From Sphaerisporangium perillae (GTDB lineage: Bacteria; Actinomycetota; Actinomycetes; Streptosporangiales; Streptosporangiaceae): 64,000 bases of DNA. The stretch covers positions 1 through 64,000 of the forward strand of contig NZ_JALLPO010000030.1 of the NCBI RefSeq assembly GCF_023276435.1. Direction: 5' to 3'. Positions 9,334 to 16,212 of the stretch are shown piece by piece. Under the pieces are notes generated by a model. The model was given only the letters and a program-made list of their open reading frames with translations. It had not been told where the DNA came from and did no database searches. Position numbers and translations under genes: made by a program. The first letter of the stretch is position 1; each line of letters starts with the position of its first letter.

Positions 9334-10062
9334 ATGACCGTTCGAGATCGCAACGCGATGGTGGTCCTGCTCGCAGTGAACAGCGGACTCACCGACGCCG
9401 CCGGCTATCTGACGCTCGGCGGGGCATTCTCCAGCGTGATGACCGGCAACATGGTGCTGCTCGGTCTGTCCTTAGGCTCGGCCGCGGGCATGCTGGCCCT
9501 GCACGCCGGGGCGGCTGTGCTCGCCTTCGTGTGCGGGTGCGCGATCGGCACCAGGATCGCCGGCACCGCCCGTACCGATGACCCGATCTGGCCGCGTGCC
9601 GTCACCCGGGCGCTTACGTTGCAGGCTGCGGCGATGGCGATCTACGCGGTGGCGTGGTGGGGTGCCGGGGGCCGGACCGGCCCTGTGTTGCAGGTCGTGC
9701 TGCTGGCGGTGAACGCGCTCGCACTCGGCGTGCAAAGCAGTGCCGTCCAGCGCTTCGGTGTGCCGGGGCTGTCGACCACATACCTGACCGGCACGCTCAC
9801 GACCGTGGTGAGCCGCTTGGTCTCGGGCCGGCCGTTGCGCGAGATCGGGCACAGCCTGGCCATCCTCACGGCGCTCATCGCGGGCGCGGTGGTAGGCACG
9901 CTGATTGCGGTGCACGCCCGCATCTGGGTGCCGGCGGCACAGCTGGCGTTGCTGGGCTTGGTCGTCTGCCGGGTCGCCGCCCGTGACAGGAGGCTCAGCC
10001 CTGCCCATGCGGATGGACCTGACGGCGGGGGACGGGCAAGGCGAGAAACGGCTGACCGGTAG
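9334..10062 (+). CDS. DUF1275 (YoaK-family) membrane protein
   Basis: 242 residues from ATG 9334 after GCGGGGG; an in-frame GTG at 9316 overlapping the SDR stop is a possible alternative. Several hydrophobic helices are visible, with the DUF1275 signature GYLTLGGAFSSVMTGNMVLLGL near the N-terminus and STTYLTGTLTTVVSRL in the middle. The family is an integral membrane protein group of unsettled function, probably transport. It closes the five-gene operon that starts at 5052. Confidence 0.85.
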   Translation: MTVRDRNAMVVLLAVNSGLTDAAGYLTLGGAFSSVMTGNMVLLGLSLGSAAGMLALHAGAAVLAFVCGCAIGTRIAGTARTDDPIWPRAVTRALTLQAAAMAIYAVAWWGAGGRTGPVLQVVLLAVNALALGVQSSAVQRFGVPGLSTTYLTGTLTTVVSRLVSGRPLREIGHSLAILTALIAGAVVGTLIAVHARIWVPAAQLALLGLVVCRVAARDRRLSPAHADGPDGGGRARRETADR

Positions 10063-10189
10063 CGGCTAGAAACGATCTATTTGCGCTTAGCGGCCGGGCG
10101 GGCGCCAGACTTACCCAGCGGCTAACGGCGGCGATCAACCGGATGGCCTTGATCCGGATACTCCGGGCTCTGCTCACCGGAGGTCGCAG

Positions 10190-10226
10190 ATTGCACTGGA
10201 TGAAAATGCTGTTCGTGATACGCAAT
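10190..10226. promoter_or_regulatory. 37-bp operator, copy 3 (upstream of iclR-type gene)
   Basis: A perfect match to TTGC-N7-GAA-N7-TTC-N7-GCAA with A/T at both ends, forming an inverted repeat. It lies 163 bases before the IclR start, which suggests autoregulation. Confidence 0.7.
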
Positions 10227-10300
10227 GCTGGTGAGACACTAGAGGAGGCGACGTCAGTCGCGCCCGCAAGGCTGACGACGCTTTCTCGCATTGACGATCC

Positions 10301-10326
10301 ATGAGGGTTATGAGGGTTATGAGGGT
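10301..10326 (+). repeat. Three tandem copies of a 9-bp unit
   Basis: ATGAGGGTT occurs twice and a third unit is cut after ATGAGGGT. The repeat lies in the 327-base leader (10063-10389) before the IclR gene. Its function is unknown; it could be a slippage-prone tract. Confidence 0.75.
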
Positions 10327-10389
10327 CCATGAAGGTAATCTCGTGACAGCGTTAAGGCTGGCACGCCGCCGGATGCAGAGAGTTGGTGC

Positions 10390-11175
10390 GTGACCGTGGT
10401 TCAGCGGCAGACCGGACAGGCCTCGCCCGCCGAAGGGCAGGGCGGCGTGCGGGCGGTGACGCGGGCCCTTGACCTGCTCATCGAGCTGAGCAGCTGGGAC
10501 CGTCCGGTGGGGCTCACCGAGCTGGCCCGCCGGGTCGACCTGCACCCGACCACCGCGCTGCGGCTGCTGGAGTCGTTGCGTACGCGCCGCTTCGTCCACC
10601 AGACGGCCGACCGGTCCTATGTCCTGGGCAGTCAGACCTTCGAGGTGGGCAGCGCGTTCTTGCGTAACGTGTCGATCTGGTCGCAGGCCAACCAACTGGC
10701 CGATCAGTTGGCGGCGTCCACCGGCGAAACGGCGAGCGTCGGCGTGCTCGACGGCGGTCAGATCCTGTACATCGCGATAGCGCGTGGCCAGCATGACGTG
10801 GGAATCGCGTCCGCGGCGGGAACCAGGCACCCGGCCTACTGCACCTCGCTCGGCAAGGCCATCATGGCCGAACTCCCGGCGGAGTCGGTGGCGCAGATAC
10901 TGCGCGACGACCCTCCGGTGCGGCTCACCCCCAAGACCCTGGTCGACATGGATTCGCTCTTCCGCGAACTGGGACTGGTCCGCAAGCGCGGATACGCGGT
11001 CGACAACGAAGAGCGGACGCCCGGCGTGCTGTGCGTCGGCGCCGCCATCCGCGACCACCAGGGCAAGCCCGTCGGCGCGCTGTCGATCTCCGGCCCCGCG
11101 ACACGGATGCGCGAGAAGGGGATCGCCGAACTCGGACGGTCCGTCGCGACCTCGGCGCAGGCGTTCTCCGCCTAG
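10390..11175 (+). CDS. IclR-family transcriptional regulator
   Basis: 261 residues from a GTG start. It has an N-terminal winged helix-turn-helix (GLTELARRVDLHPTTALRLL, about residues 40-60) and the C-terminal IclR effector domain (ETASVGVLDGGQILYI, HPAYCTSLGKAIMAEL, GYAVDNEERTPGVLCVGAAI). IclR proteins bind palindromic operators as dimers or tetramers and respond to small acids. An operator copy lies in its own leader, and five more are spread over the neighbouring catabolic genes, so this is the best candidate regulator of the block. A broken second copy of its gene lies at 14285-14480. Confidence 0.92.
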   Translation: MTVVQRQTGQASPAEGQGGVRAVTRALDLLIELSSWDRPVGLTELARRVDLHPTTALRLLESLRTRRFVHQTADRSYVLGSQTFEVGSAFLRNVSIWSQANQLADQLAASTGETASVGVLDGGQILYIAIARGQHDVGIASAAGTRHPAYCTSLGKAIMAELPAESVAQILRDDPPVRLTPKTLVDMDSLFRELGLVRKRGYAVDNEERTPGVLCVGAAIRDHQGKPVGALSISGPATRMREKGIAELGRSVATSAQAFSA

Positions 11176-11241
11176 CCTCCTAAGTGTCCACTGGAAATAG
11201 GGCTGTACTGTCAGCCGACATCGGTCCATCCCCAAGCGGAT

Positions 11242-11278
11242 ATTGCACTGAATGAAATGAAGTTCCGTACAACGCAAT
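11242..11278. promoter_or_regulatory. 37-bp operator, copy 4 (upstream of ridA-type gene)
   Basis: Matches the consensus with ATTGCAC and ACGCAAT ends and GAA in the left half; the right-half TTC is shifted by one base. It lies 135 bases before the RidA start codon. Confidence 0.65.
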
Positions 11279-11413
11279 AGCTGTGTATCGTCTCGCATGC
11301 CGGAAGCGTCGCCGATGAGCCGTCCGCTCAGCAGACCGGCCGCAGTGTTCGCTTCCTTCCCTACCGATGCCCTCCAGGCATCGCGGATCATTCATCCCCG
11401 CAGAGGAGACACG

Positions 11414-11887
11414 ATGTCCCGGCGTGCAATGAGCAAGGCCGATGATCACGACCTGCCGGCGACTCGGCGGTCGACGTCGCCCTACCTTCGCAATGTCGTG
11501 TACGACGGCGTAATGCATGTCAGCGGACAGCTGCCCTACGACGGCGACGCGATCACGGTGACCGGCGCGGTGGGCCGCGACGTCACGGTCGACGAGGCGA
11601 AGGAGGCCGCCCGGTTGTGCGCGCTGAACGTGCTCGCCGTCGTCAACGCGGAGCTCGGCGGCCTCGCGCGCATCCGCCAGGTCCTGCGGGTGACCGGATA
11701 CGTGGCATGCGAGCCGGGCTTCGGTGGCCAGCCACAGATCATGGACGCGGCGAGCGCCGTCTTCCTGGAACGACTCGGCGAGCGGGGCAGGCACGCGCGA
11801 ACCGCGCTCGGTGTCGCCGCTCTTCCCCGTAACGCCCCCGTAGAGATCGACGTGACGCTCGCGGTTGATACCAGGTTCGTTCAGTAG
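11414..11887 (+). CDS. RidA / YjgF-family protein
   Basis: 157 residues from ATG 11414, preceded by GAGGAGACACG; the open frame continues upstream to 11297 but without family character. RidA features are YDGVMHVSGQLP near the N-terminus and RTALGVAALPRNAPVEIDVTLAV at the C-terminus, with the conserved Arg and Glu. RidA proteins hydrolyse reactive enamine/imine intermediates to keto acids and ammonia. This suits a pathway with amino- or imino-compounds, as the ornithine-cyclodeaminase-family neighbour also hints. The 3' end overlaps the convergent gamma-glutamyltransferase gene by 7 bases. Confidence 0.9.
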   Translation: MSRRAMSKADDHDLPATRRSTSPYLRNVVYDGVMHVSGQLPYDGDAITVTGAVGRDVTVDEAKEAARLCALNVLAVVNAELGGLARIRQVLRVTGYVACEPGFGGQPQIMDAASAVFLERLGERGRHARTALGVAALPRNAPVEIDVTLAVDTRFVQ

Positions 11888-13479
11888 CCTCCCACCGCGG
11901 CCGAGTCCGATCGGGGATCCGCGGCCCCCGCGAGCCGCGCTCCGTCCGAGGCGATCAGCTGGGCGTGGCCGAACGGGTGGGCGAACGGCGCCTCCATCCG
12001 GACCTCGTGGCCGCGCGACCGTAGTCCCTGCGCCCAGCCGGCCGGCGCCTGGCCTTCGACGGCGACCCGCACCCGGCCTTGGAATCCCCAGGTGTCGAAC
12101 GACGTCTCGTCGCCGGCACCGCGCAGCACCCACCGCCCGGCCGCGAGGGCCGCGGCCGGGTCCTGCCCGCTGACGAGCAGCCGCGCGATCAACTGCAGGA
12201 CGATCTGCGGTTGCGAGTCACCGCCTCGGGTGCCGAGCACGGCGCGGAACTCCCCCGCCTCGTCGGTGACCAGCGCGGGAGCCAAGGTGTGGGCGGGCCT
12301 GCGGCCGGCCCGGTATTCACCCGGATGCCCGGGGACCAGGCTGAACCCGATGCCGCGGTTGTGCAGCCAGATCCCGGTCTCGGCCACGACCAAGCCGGAG
12401 CCGAAGCTCATGCAGTTGGACTGGATCAACGAGACGACCGTCCCGTCGGCGTCGACCGCGCACAGGTACGTCGTGCCGCCGCGGCGGTATGAATCAGACA
12501 GGTCGGCGACCCGGTCGGGGTCGATGCCGGCGCGCCGCGGCCCGAGCCGGTCCAGCCCGATCAAGCGCGCCCCGTCGGATCCATCGAAGAGCACCTCCGG
12601 ACGATCGTGTGCGGCCTGGCGGATCGCCTCGATGAGCAGGTGTGCCCACCGAGGGTCGTCGGCATCGGGGCCGAGCCCGGCCTGCTCCGCGAGCCATGCC
12701 GCGCCGAGAGTGACGTATCCCTGGCTCGGCGGTGCCGGCGTCCATAGCCGTGCGCCCCACACGTTCAGGGAGAGCGGCGCACTCCATTCGGCCTGGTCGG
12801 TGCGAAGGTCGTCCTCAGTGAACAGCCCGTTGCCCAGGTCCAGCAGACCGGACCCGAACTCGCCCTCGTAGAAGCCGCTACGGCCGTACTCGCCTATCGC
12901 GGCCAGGACCCGCGCGGCGCCGGGCCGGCGCACGAGCTGCCCGGCACGCAGCCGGCCACCGGTGGTCATCGCGGCGGCGTCCGGCGACCTTGCCGCACGC
13001 CGGGTCACCGCCTCGGCGAGATAGCCGGAGGCGGTGAATCCGTCGGCTGCGTAGCGGCCGGCCGGCGCGAGCAGCTCGGCCAGGTCCAGACGCGCGTAGC
13101 GGCTGTGCAGTGCGAGCCAGCCGTCCACGCAGCCCGGCACCGTCACGCTGCGCACGTCGCCGTCGCGCGGCATATGCGGCTGCCCCTCTGCGCGTAGCTC
13201 CTGGGCATCTGCGCCGGAACCGGCCCGTCCGGCCGCGATCAGCACCTCGGGGGTCTCGCCGCGACGCTGCACGATCGCGAACAGGTCACCGCCGAGACCG
13301 CACTGGTTCGGCAGGGTGACGGTCAAAACGGCATTGGCGGCAATGGCCGCGTCGATCGCGGATCCGCCCCGGCGGAGCATGGCCACCCCCGCCTCCGTCG
13401 CAAGTGCGTCGACGGTACTGACCATGGCCGTAGGGGCATACAACGTATGGGCGGGAACCAGCGGCGGAGTCATCGTCAC
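11881..13479 (-). CDS. Gamma-glutamyltransferase family Ntn hydrolase
   Basis: 532 residues without an obvious signal peptide, so probably cytoplasmic, unlike many secreted GGTs. The N-terminus shows MVSTVDALATEAGVAMLRRGGSAIDAAIAAN and GLGGDLFAI, typical of the family. The autocatalytic nucleophile is the first Thr in GGTTYLCAVDADG near residue 340, followed by NCMSFGSG and GTRGGDSQPQ. It would process itself into two subunits and hydrolyse gamma-glutamyl or related amide bonds. Its start overlaps the stop of the upstream RraA gene by ATGA. Related enzymes hydrolyse acyl-amides and cephalosporins, so the substrate is open. Confidence 0.9.
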   Translation of the reverse strand: MTMTPPLVPAHTLYAPTAMVSTVDALATEAGVAMLRRGGSAIDAAIAANAVLTVTLPNQCGLGGDLFAIVQRRGETPEVLIAAGRAGSGADAQELRAEGQPHMPRDGDVRSVTVPGCVDGWLALHSRYARLDLAELLAPAGRYAADGFTASGYLAEAVTRRAARSPDAAAMTTGGRLRAGQLVRRPGAARVLAAIGEYGRSGFYEGEFGSGLLDLGNGLFTEDDLRTDQAEWSAPLSLNVWGARLWTPAPPSQGYVTLGAAWLAEQAGLGPDADDPRWAHLLIEAIRQAAHDRPEVLFDGSDGARLIGLDRLGPRRAGIDPDRVADLSDSYRRGGTTYLCAVDADGTVVSLIQSNCMSFGSGLVVAETGIWLHNRGIGFSLVPGHPGEYRAGRRPAHTLAPALVTDEAGEFRAVLGTRGGDSQPQIVLQLIARLLVSGQDPAAALAAGRWVLRGAGDETSFDTWGFQGRVRVAVEGQAPAGWAQGLRSRGHEVRMEAPFAHPFGHAQLIASDGARLAGAADPRSDSAAVGGY

Positions 13480-14123
13480 AGGTGGCCGAACCGCTCAAGC
13501 GCAGTGAGCAGCGGCATGCCGTCCCGGATCACGGCCCGGGAGACCTCCTCGGTGCCCGCCCATTCGGTCACCTTGTCCTGCACACGCCGCAGTTCGGCGG
13601 ACGGGATCGCGATAACGCCGTCCTCGTCGGCGACCACGATGTCTCCCGGCGCCACGGTGATCCACTCCTGCAGGCCGCCCCGAACCTGCACCGGCACCTG
13701 GTGGGCGGTCACTTTCCACCGCCCGATCGCCTGTGCCGGCGTCCGGTAGCGCGCGACGACCGGCAGTCCGAGCTCGCGTAGGTAGCCGGTGTCGCGCACG
13801 CCACCGTCCACCACCACTCCGACGCAGCCGCGGGCGTTCATCGCCTCGGCGAGCAGGTCGCCGAAGCAGCAGACGCCTTGGATGTCGGTGCCGGCCCACA
13901 CGGGCACGACTCCCGGCGGCATCCCGTCGATCGCGCCCAGCTTGGCCCGGTCACCTGTCTCGCTCGTGGTGACTGAACGACCCCCGATGGTGTAGGCGGG
14001 ACCGGCGAAGCGCGGGTAGGGGGTGATAGGCCCGATCTTGTCGGAAAGCACCGGGGGCAGCATGCCGAAGCTGTCGAACACGTCGGCGATCACGGCCGTA
14101 CCTGCCTTGAGCAGCAGTTCCAT
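13476..14123 (-). CDS. RraA-like protein (HMG-aldolase / oxaloacetate decarboxylase type)
   Basis: 215 residues from ATG 14123, preceded by AAAAGGTGACCAGA; GTG 14132 is an alternative. The family signature is clear: TAVIADVFDSFG near the N-terminus, GDLLAEAMNARGCVGVVVDGGVRDTGYL in the middle and PGDIVVADEDGVIAIP near the C-terminus. Bacterial members cleave 4-hydroxy-4-methyl-2-oxoglutarate or decarboxylate oxaloacetate; others bind RNase E. In this context a pyruvate-yielding aldolase role is likelier (inference). An operator copy lies about 95 bases upstream. Confidence 0.88.
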   Translation of the reverse strand: MELLLKAGTAVIADVFDSFGMLPPVLSDKIGPITPYPRFAGPAYTIGGRSVTTSETGDRAKLGAIDGMPPGVVPVWAGTDIQGVCCFGDLLAEAMNARGCVGVVVDGGVRDTGYLRELGLPVVARYRTPAQAIGRWKVTAHQVPVQVRGGLQEWITVAPGDIVVADEDGVIAIPSAELRRVQDKVTEWAGTEEVSRAVIRDGMPLLTALERFGHL

Positions 14124-14218
14124 TCTGGTCACCTTTTCGGATGGACGTCGGTACGCCCAGGTCTCTGGGCGGGACTCGGACCGACCGCGACGGAATCGGC
14201 CGCCGGTCGGTCTCGGCT

Positions 14219-14255
14219 ATTGCACTGTGCGAAATAGCTGTTCATAGAACGCAAT
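14219..14255. promoter_or_regulatory. 37-bp operator, copy 5
   Basis: A perfect match to TTGC-N7-GAA-N7-TTC-N7-GCAA. It serves the minus-strand RraA/GGT pair and also marks the start of the duplicated, decayed iclR copy. The bases after it up to about 14290 match those after copy 3 at 10227-10265. Confidence 0.7.
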
Positions 14256-14284
14256 GCTGAATGAGACACTACACGAGGCGACGT

Positions 14285-14480
14285 CAGTCGCGCTCCCGCC
14301 GGTGGCGCAGATACTGCCCGACGACCCTCCGGTACGAATCACCCCGAGACCCTGGCCGACATGGATTCGCTCTGGCGCGAACCGGGACTGGTCCGCAAGC
14401 GCGGCTACGCGGTCGACAATGAAGAGCGGACGCCCGGCGTGCTGCTGGTCGGCGCCGCCATCCGCGACCACTGGCCATTG
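14285..14480 (+). pseudogene. Remnant of a second iclR-type gene (3' part only)
   Basis: Bases 14299-14472 closely match 10888-11060 of the IclR gene, including the codons for VAQIL.DDPPVR and KRGYAVDNEERTPGVL. The leader also matches, but the DNA between leader and this point is missing, so the helix-turn-helix half is gone. One base is lost inside a C run (CACCCCGAGACC versus CACCCCCAAGACC), which breaks the frame. No function as a protein is expected. Confidence 0.75.
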
Positions 14481-14631
14481 CGGTCTCCCGCGTCACCGAC
14501 CTGACCGCCCAAGAGGCCACCCCTGCCGGGCCCGTACCGCTGCGACCCGTGACCGTCCTGCGTCTCACATGACGAGAATGCGGGAGTCCAGGAAATGGAA
14601 CTGTATCAATCCGGAAACCGTCAATAAACTT

Positions 14632-14668
14632 GTTTCGCTGTACGAAAGGTATTTCCGTAGAACGCAAT
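14632..14668. promoter_or_regulatory. 37-bp operator, copy 6
   Basis: Aligns with the other copies (GAA, TTCC, ACGCAAT kept; left end TTTC instead of TTGC). It is followed by a decayed copy of the ridA leader and then by the ABC ATPase gene, which it may control. Confidence 0.6.
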
Positions 14669-14830
14669 GACGCGATAGGGTCCCCACATGCTGGCAGCAT
14701 CCTCGATGAGCTGGCCGCGCAGCAGGCCGGCTCAACCATTCGCCCTTCCTTGCCGATGCCTTCCCGGCATCGCGGATAAGTCATCCCCGCAGAGGAGGCG
14801 CAATGTCGCGGCGCGTAGCGAGGAAGCGCG
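14669..14830 (+). pseudogene. Remnant of a second ridA leader and start
   Basis: This stretch repeats 11279-11440: both have the same spacing (about 135 bases) from operator to ATG and share the run CATCCCCGCAGAGGAGRCRC before the start. Only the first codons (MSRR) survive; the following frame has no RidA character. Confidence 0.7.
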
Positions 14831-14904
14831 TTATCAAGGGCTTTTCTGGCGCGCGGTGCGTGGCCAAGGGCAACACTGACCAGGCGACCTCCATGGATCG
14901 GGCG

Positions 14905-15000
14905 CGAGACTGTCCGCCGGCACCACTCCGCACGATCAGGTCGCTCTGGGCAAGGTGTCGTCGGAGATCACCAAGGCGCTGTCCAATTTGAGGACGGGCG
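14905..15000 (+). pseudogene. Possible C-terminal remnant of a solute-binding protein gene
   Basis: One frame reads TTPHDQVALGKVSSEITKAL, which resembles the last residues of the solute-binding protein at 3572 (KPADQDVVTKATEEISKIL). It lies directly upstream of the ABC ATPase, where such a gene is normally found. The match is short and the call is tentative. Confidence 0.35.
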
Positions 15001-15072
15001 GCTGCCGGAGCGCCACAGCTTCGGTCGGCGGCCGCCCGAATCCCGACCACCACCACCGTCGTAAGGATCGCG

Positions 15073-16212
15073 ATGAGCGCTATCAAGATCAACCGGCTCT
15101 GCCACACCTATGCCACGAAGAACAAGACCGTGACGGCGGTTGACGACGTGACCCTCGACATCGGCGACAACGAGTTCTTCACCCTGCTCGGGCCGAGCGG
15201 GTGCGGCAAGACGACCACGCTGCGGTGCATCGCCGGTTTGGAGCAGCCGACGTCCGGATCGATCGAGTTGGGTGGCGTGGTGGTGGTATCCGACCGCGTC
15301 GTTGTGCCGACGCACCGACGCGACATCGGGATGGTCTTCCAGGACTACGCGGTCTGGCCGCACATGTCGGTCTTCGACAACGTCGCCTTCCCATTGCGGA
15401 TCGGCCGGAAACTGCGCCGCGCCGAGATCGCCGAGCGGGTGGAGCAGGCGCTCGAGTTGGTGAATATGAGCCAGTACATCGACCGCCGCGCGACTCAGCT
15501 GTCCGGTGGGCAGCAGCAGCGCCTGTCTCTCGCGCGCGCTCTGGTGCGTCAGCCGAAGGTCCTGCTGCTCGACGAGCCGCTGTCGAACCTGGACGCGAAA
15601 CTGCGCGAGCAGATGCGCAGCGAGCTGCGGCTAATCCAGCAGAGGATCGGGATCACCGCCGTCTTCGTGACGCACGACCAAGTCGAGGCGCTGTCTCTGT
15701 CGACCCGGATCGCGGTGATGAGCAGTGGCCGCGTCGTACAGGAAGGCACCCCGCGCGAGATCTACCTGGAGCCCAACAGCGAGTTCGTGGCCAACTTCGT
15801 CGGCGCGACGTCCTTCGTCGCTGGGCGGGTGCTCATCTCGAGCCCGGTCACGCTCACTGTCCAGACTGAGCTCGGCACCCTCAACTGCCGTCCCCACCCC
15901 GACGTCCCCACGGGCGCGTCCGCCATCGTCGCGCTTCGCCCGGAGTCCTTGGTCGTCACGGACAGTCCCACGCAGAGCGACAACTGCTTCGCCGGCGAGG
16001 TGGAACTGAGCCTGTTCGTCGGTGACGGGGTCGATTACCGGATCAAGGTCGGTGACCAGTCCCTGCGCGCGCGAGGAAGCGCTCGCGCCCAGTTCGACGC
16101 CGGAGACACGGTGTACGTCAACGCGGCCACCGACGACTGCGTGGTGCTGCTCGCCGACCCCGACGGGGCCAAGGCGGTTATGGACGCGACGGACGTGGAG
16201 AGCGACCGATGA
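15073..16212 (+). CDS. ABC transporter ATP-binding protein (spermidine/Fe-type, with TOBE region)
   Basis: 379 residues. It has Walker A GPSGCGKTT near residue 40, Q-loop MVFQDYAVWPHMSVFDN, signature LSGGQQQRLSLARAL, Walker B VLLLDEPLSNLD and the H-loop THDQVEAL. The about 150-residue C-terminal part is a TOBE-like regulatory region, as in PotA/FbpC-type importers. The ATG follows AAGGATCGCG. The stop overlaps the permease start (ATGA). It energises import together with the fused permease and, most likely, the lipoprotein at 3572. Confidence 0.95.
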   Translation: MSAIKINRLCHTYATKNKTVTAVDDVTLDIGDNEFFTLLGPSGCGKTTTLRCIAGLEQPTSGSIELGGVVVVSDRVVVPTHRRDIGMVFQDYAVWPHMSVFDNVAFPLRIGRKLRRAEIAERVEQALELVNMSQYIDRRATQLSGGQQQRLSLARALVRQPKVLLLDEPLSNLDAKLREQMRSELRLIQQRIGITAVFVTHDQVEALSLSTRIAVMSSGRVVQEGTPREIYLEPNSEFVANFVGATSFVAGRVLISSPVTLTVQTELGTLNCRPHPDVPTGASAIVALRPESLVVTDSPTQSDNCFAGEVELSLFVGDGVDYRIKVGDQSLRARGSARAQFDAGDTVYVNAATDDCVVLLADPDGAKAVMDATDVESDR

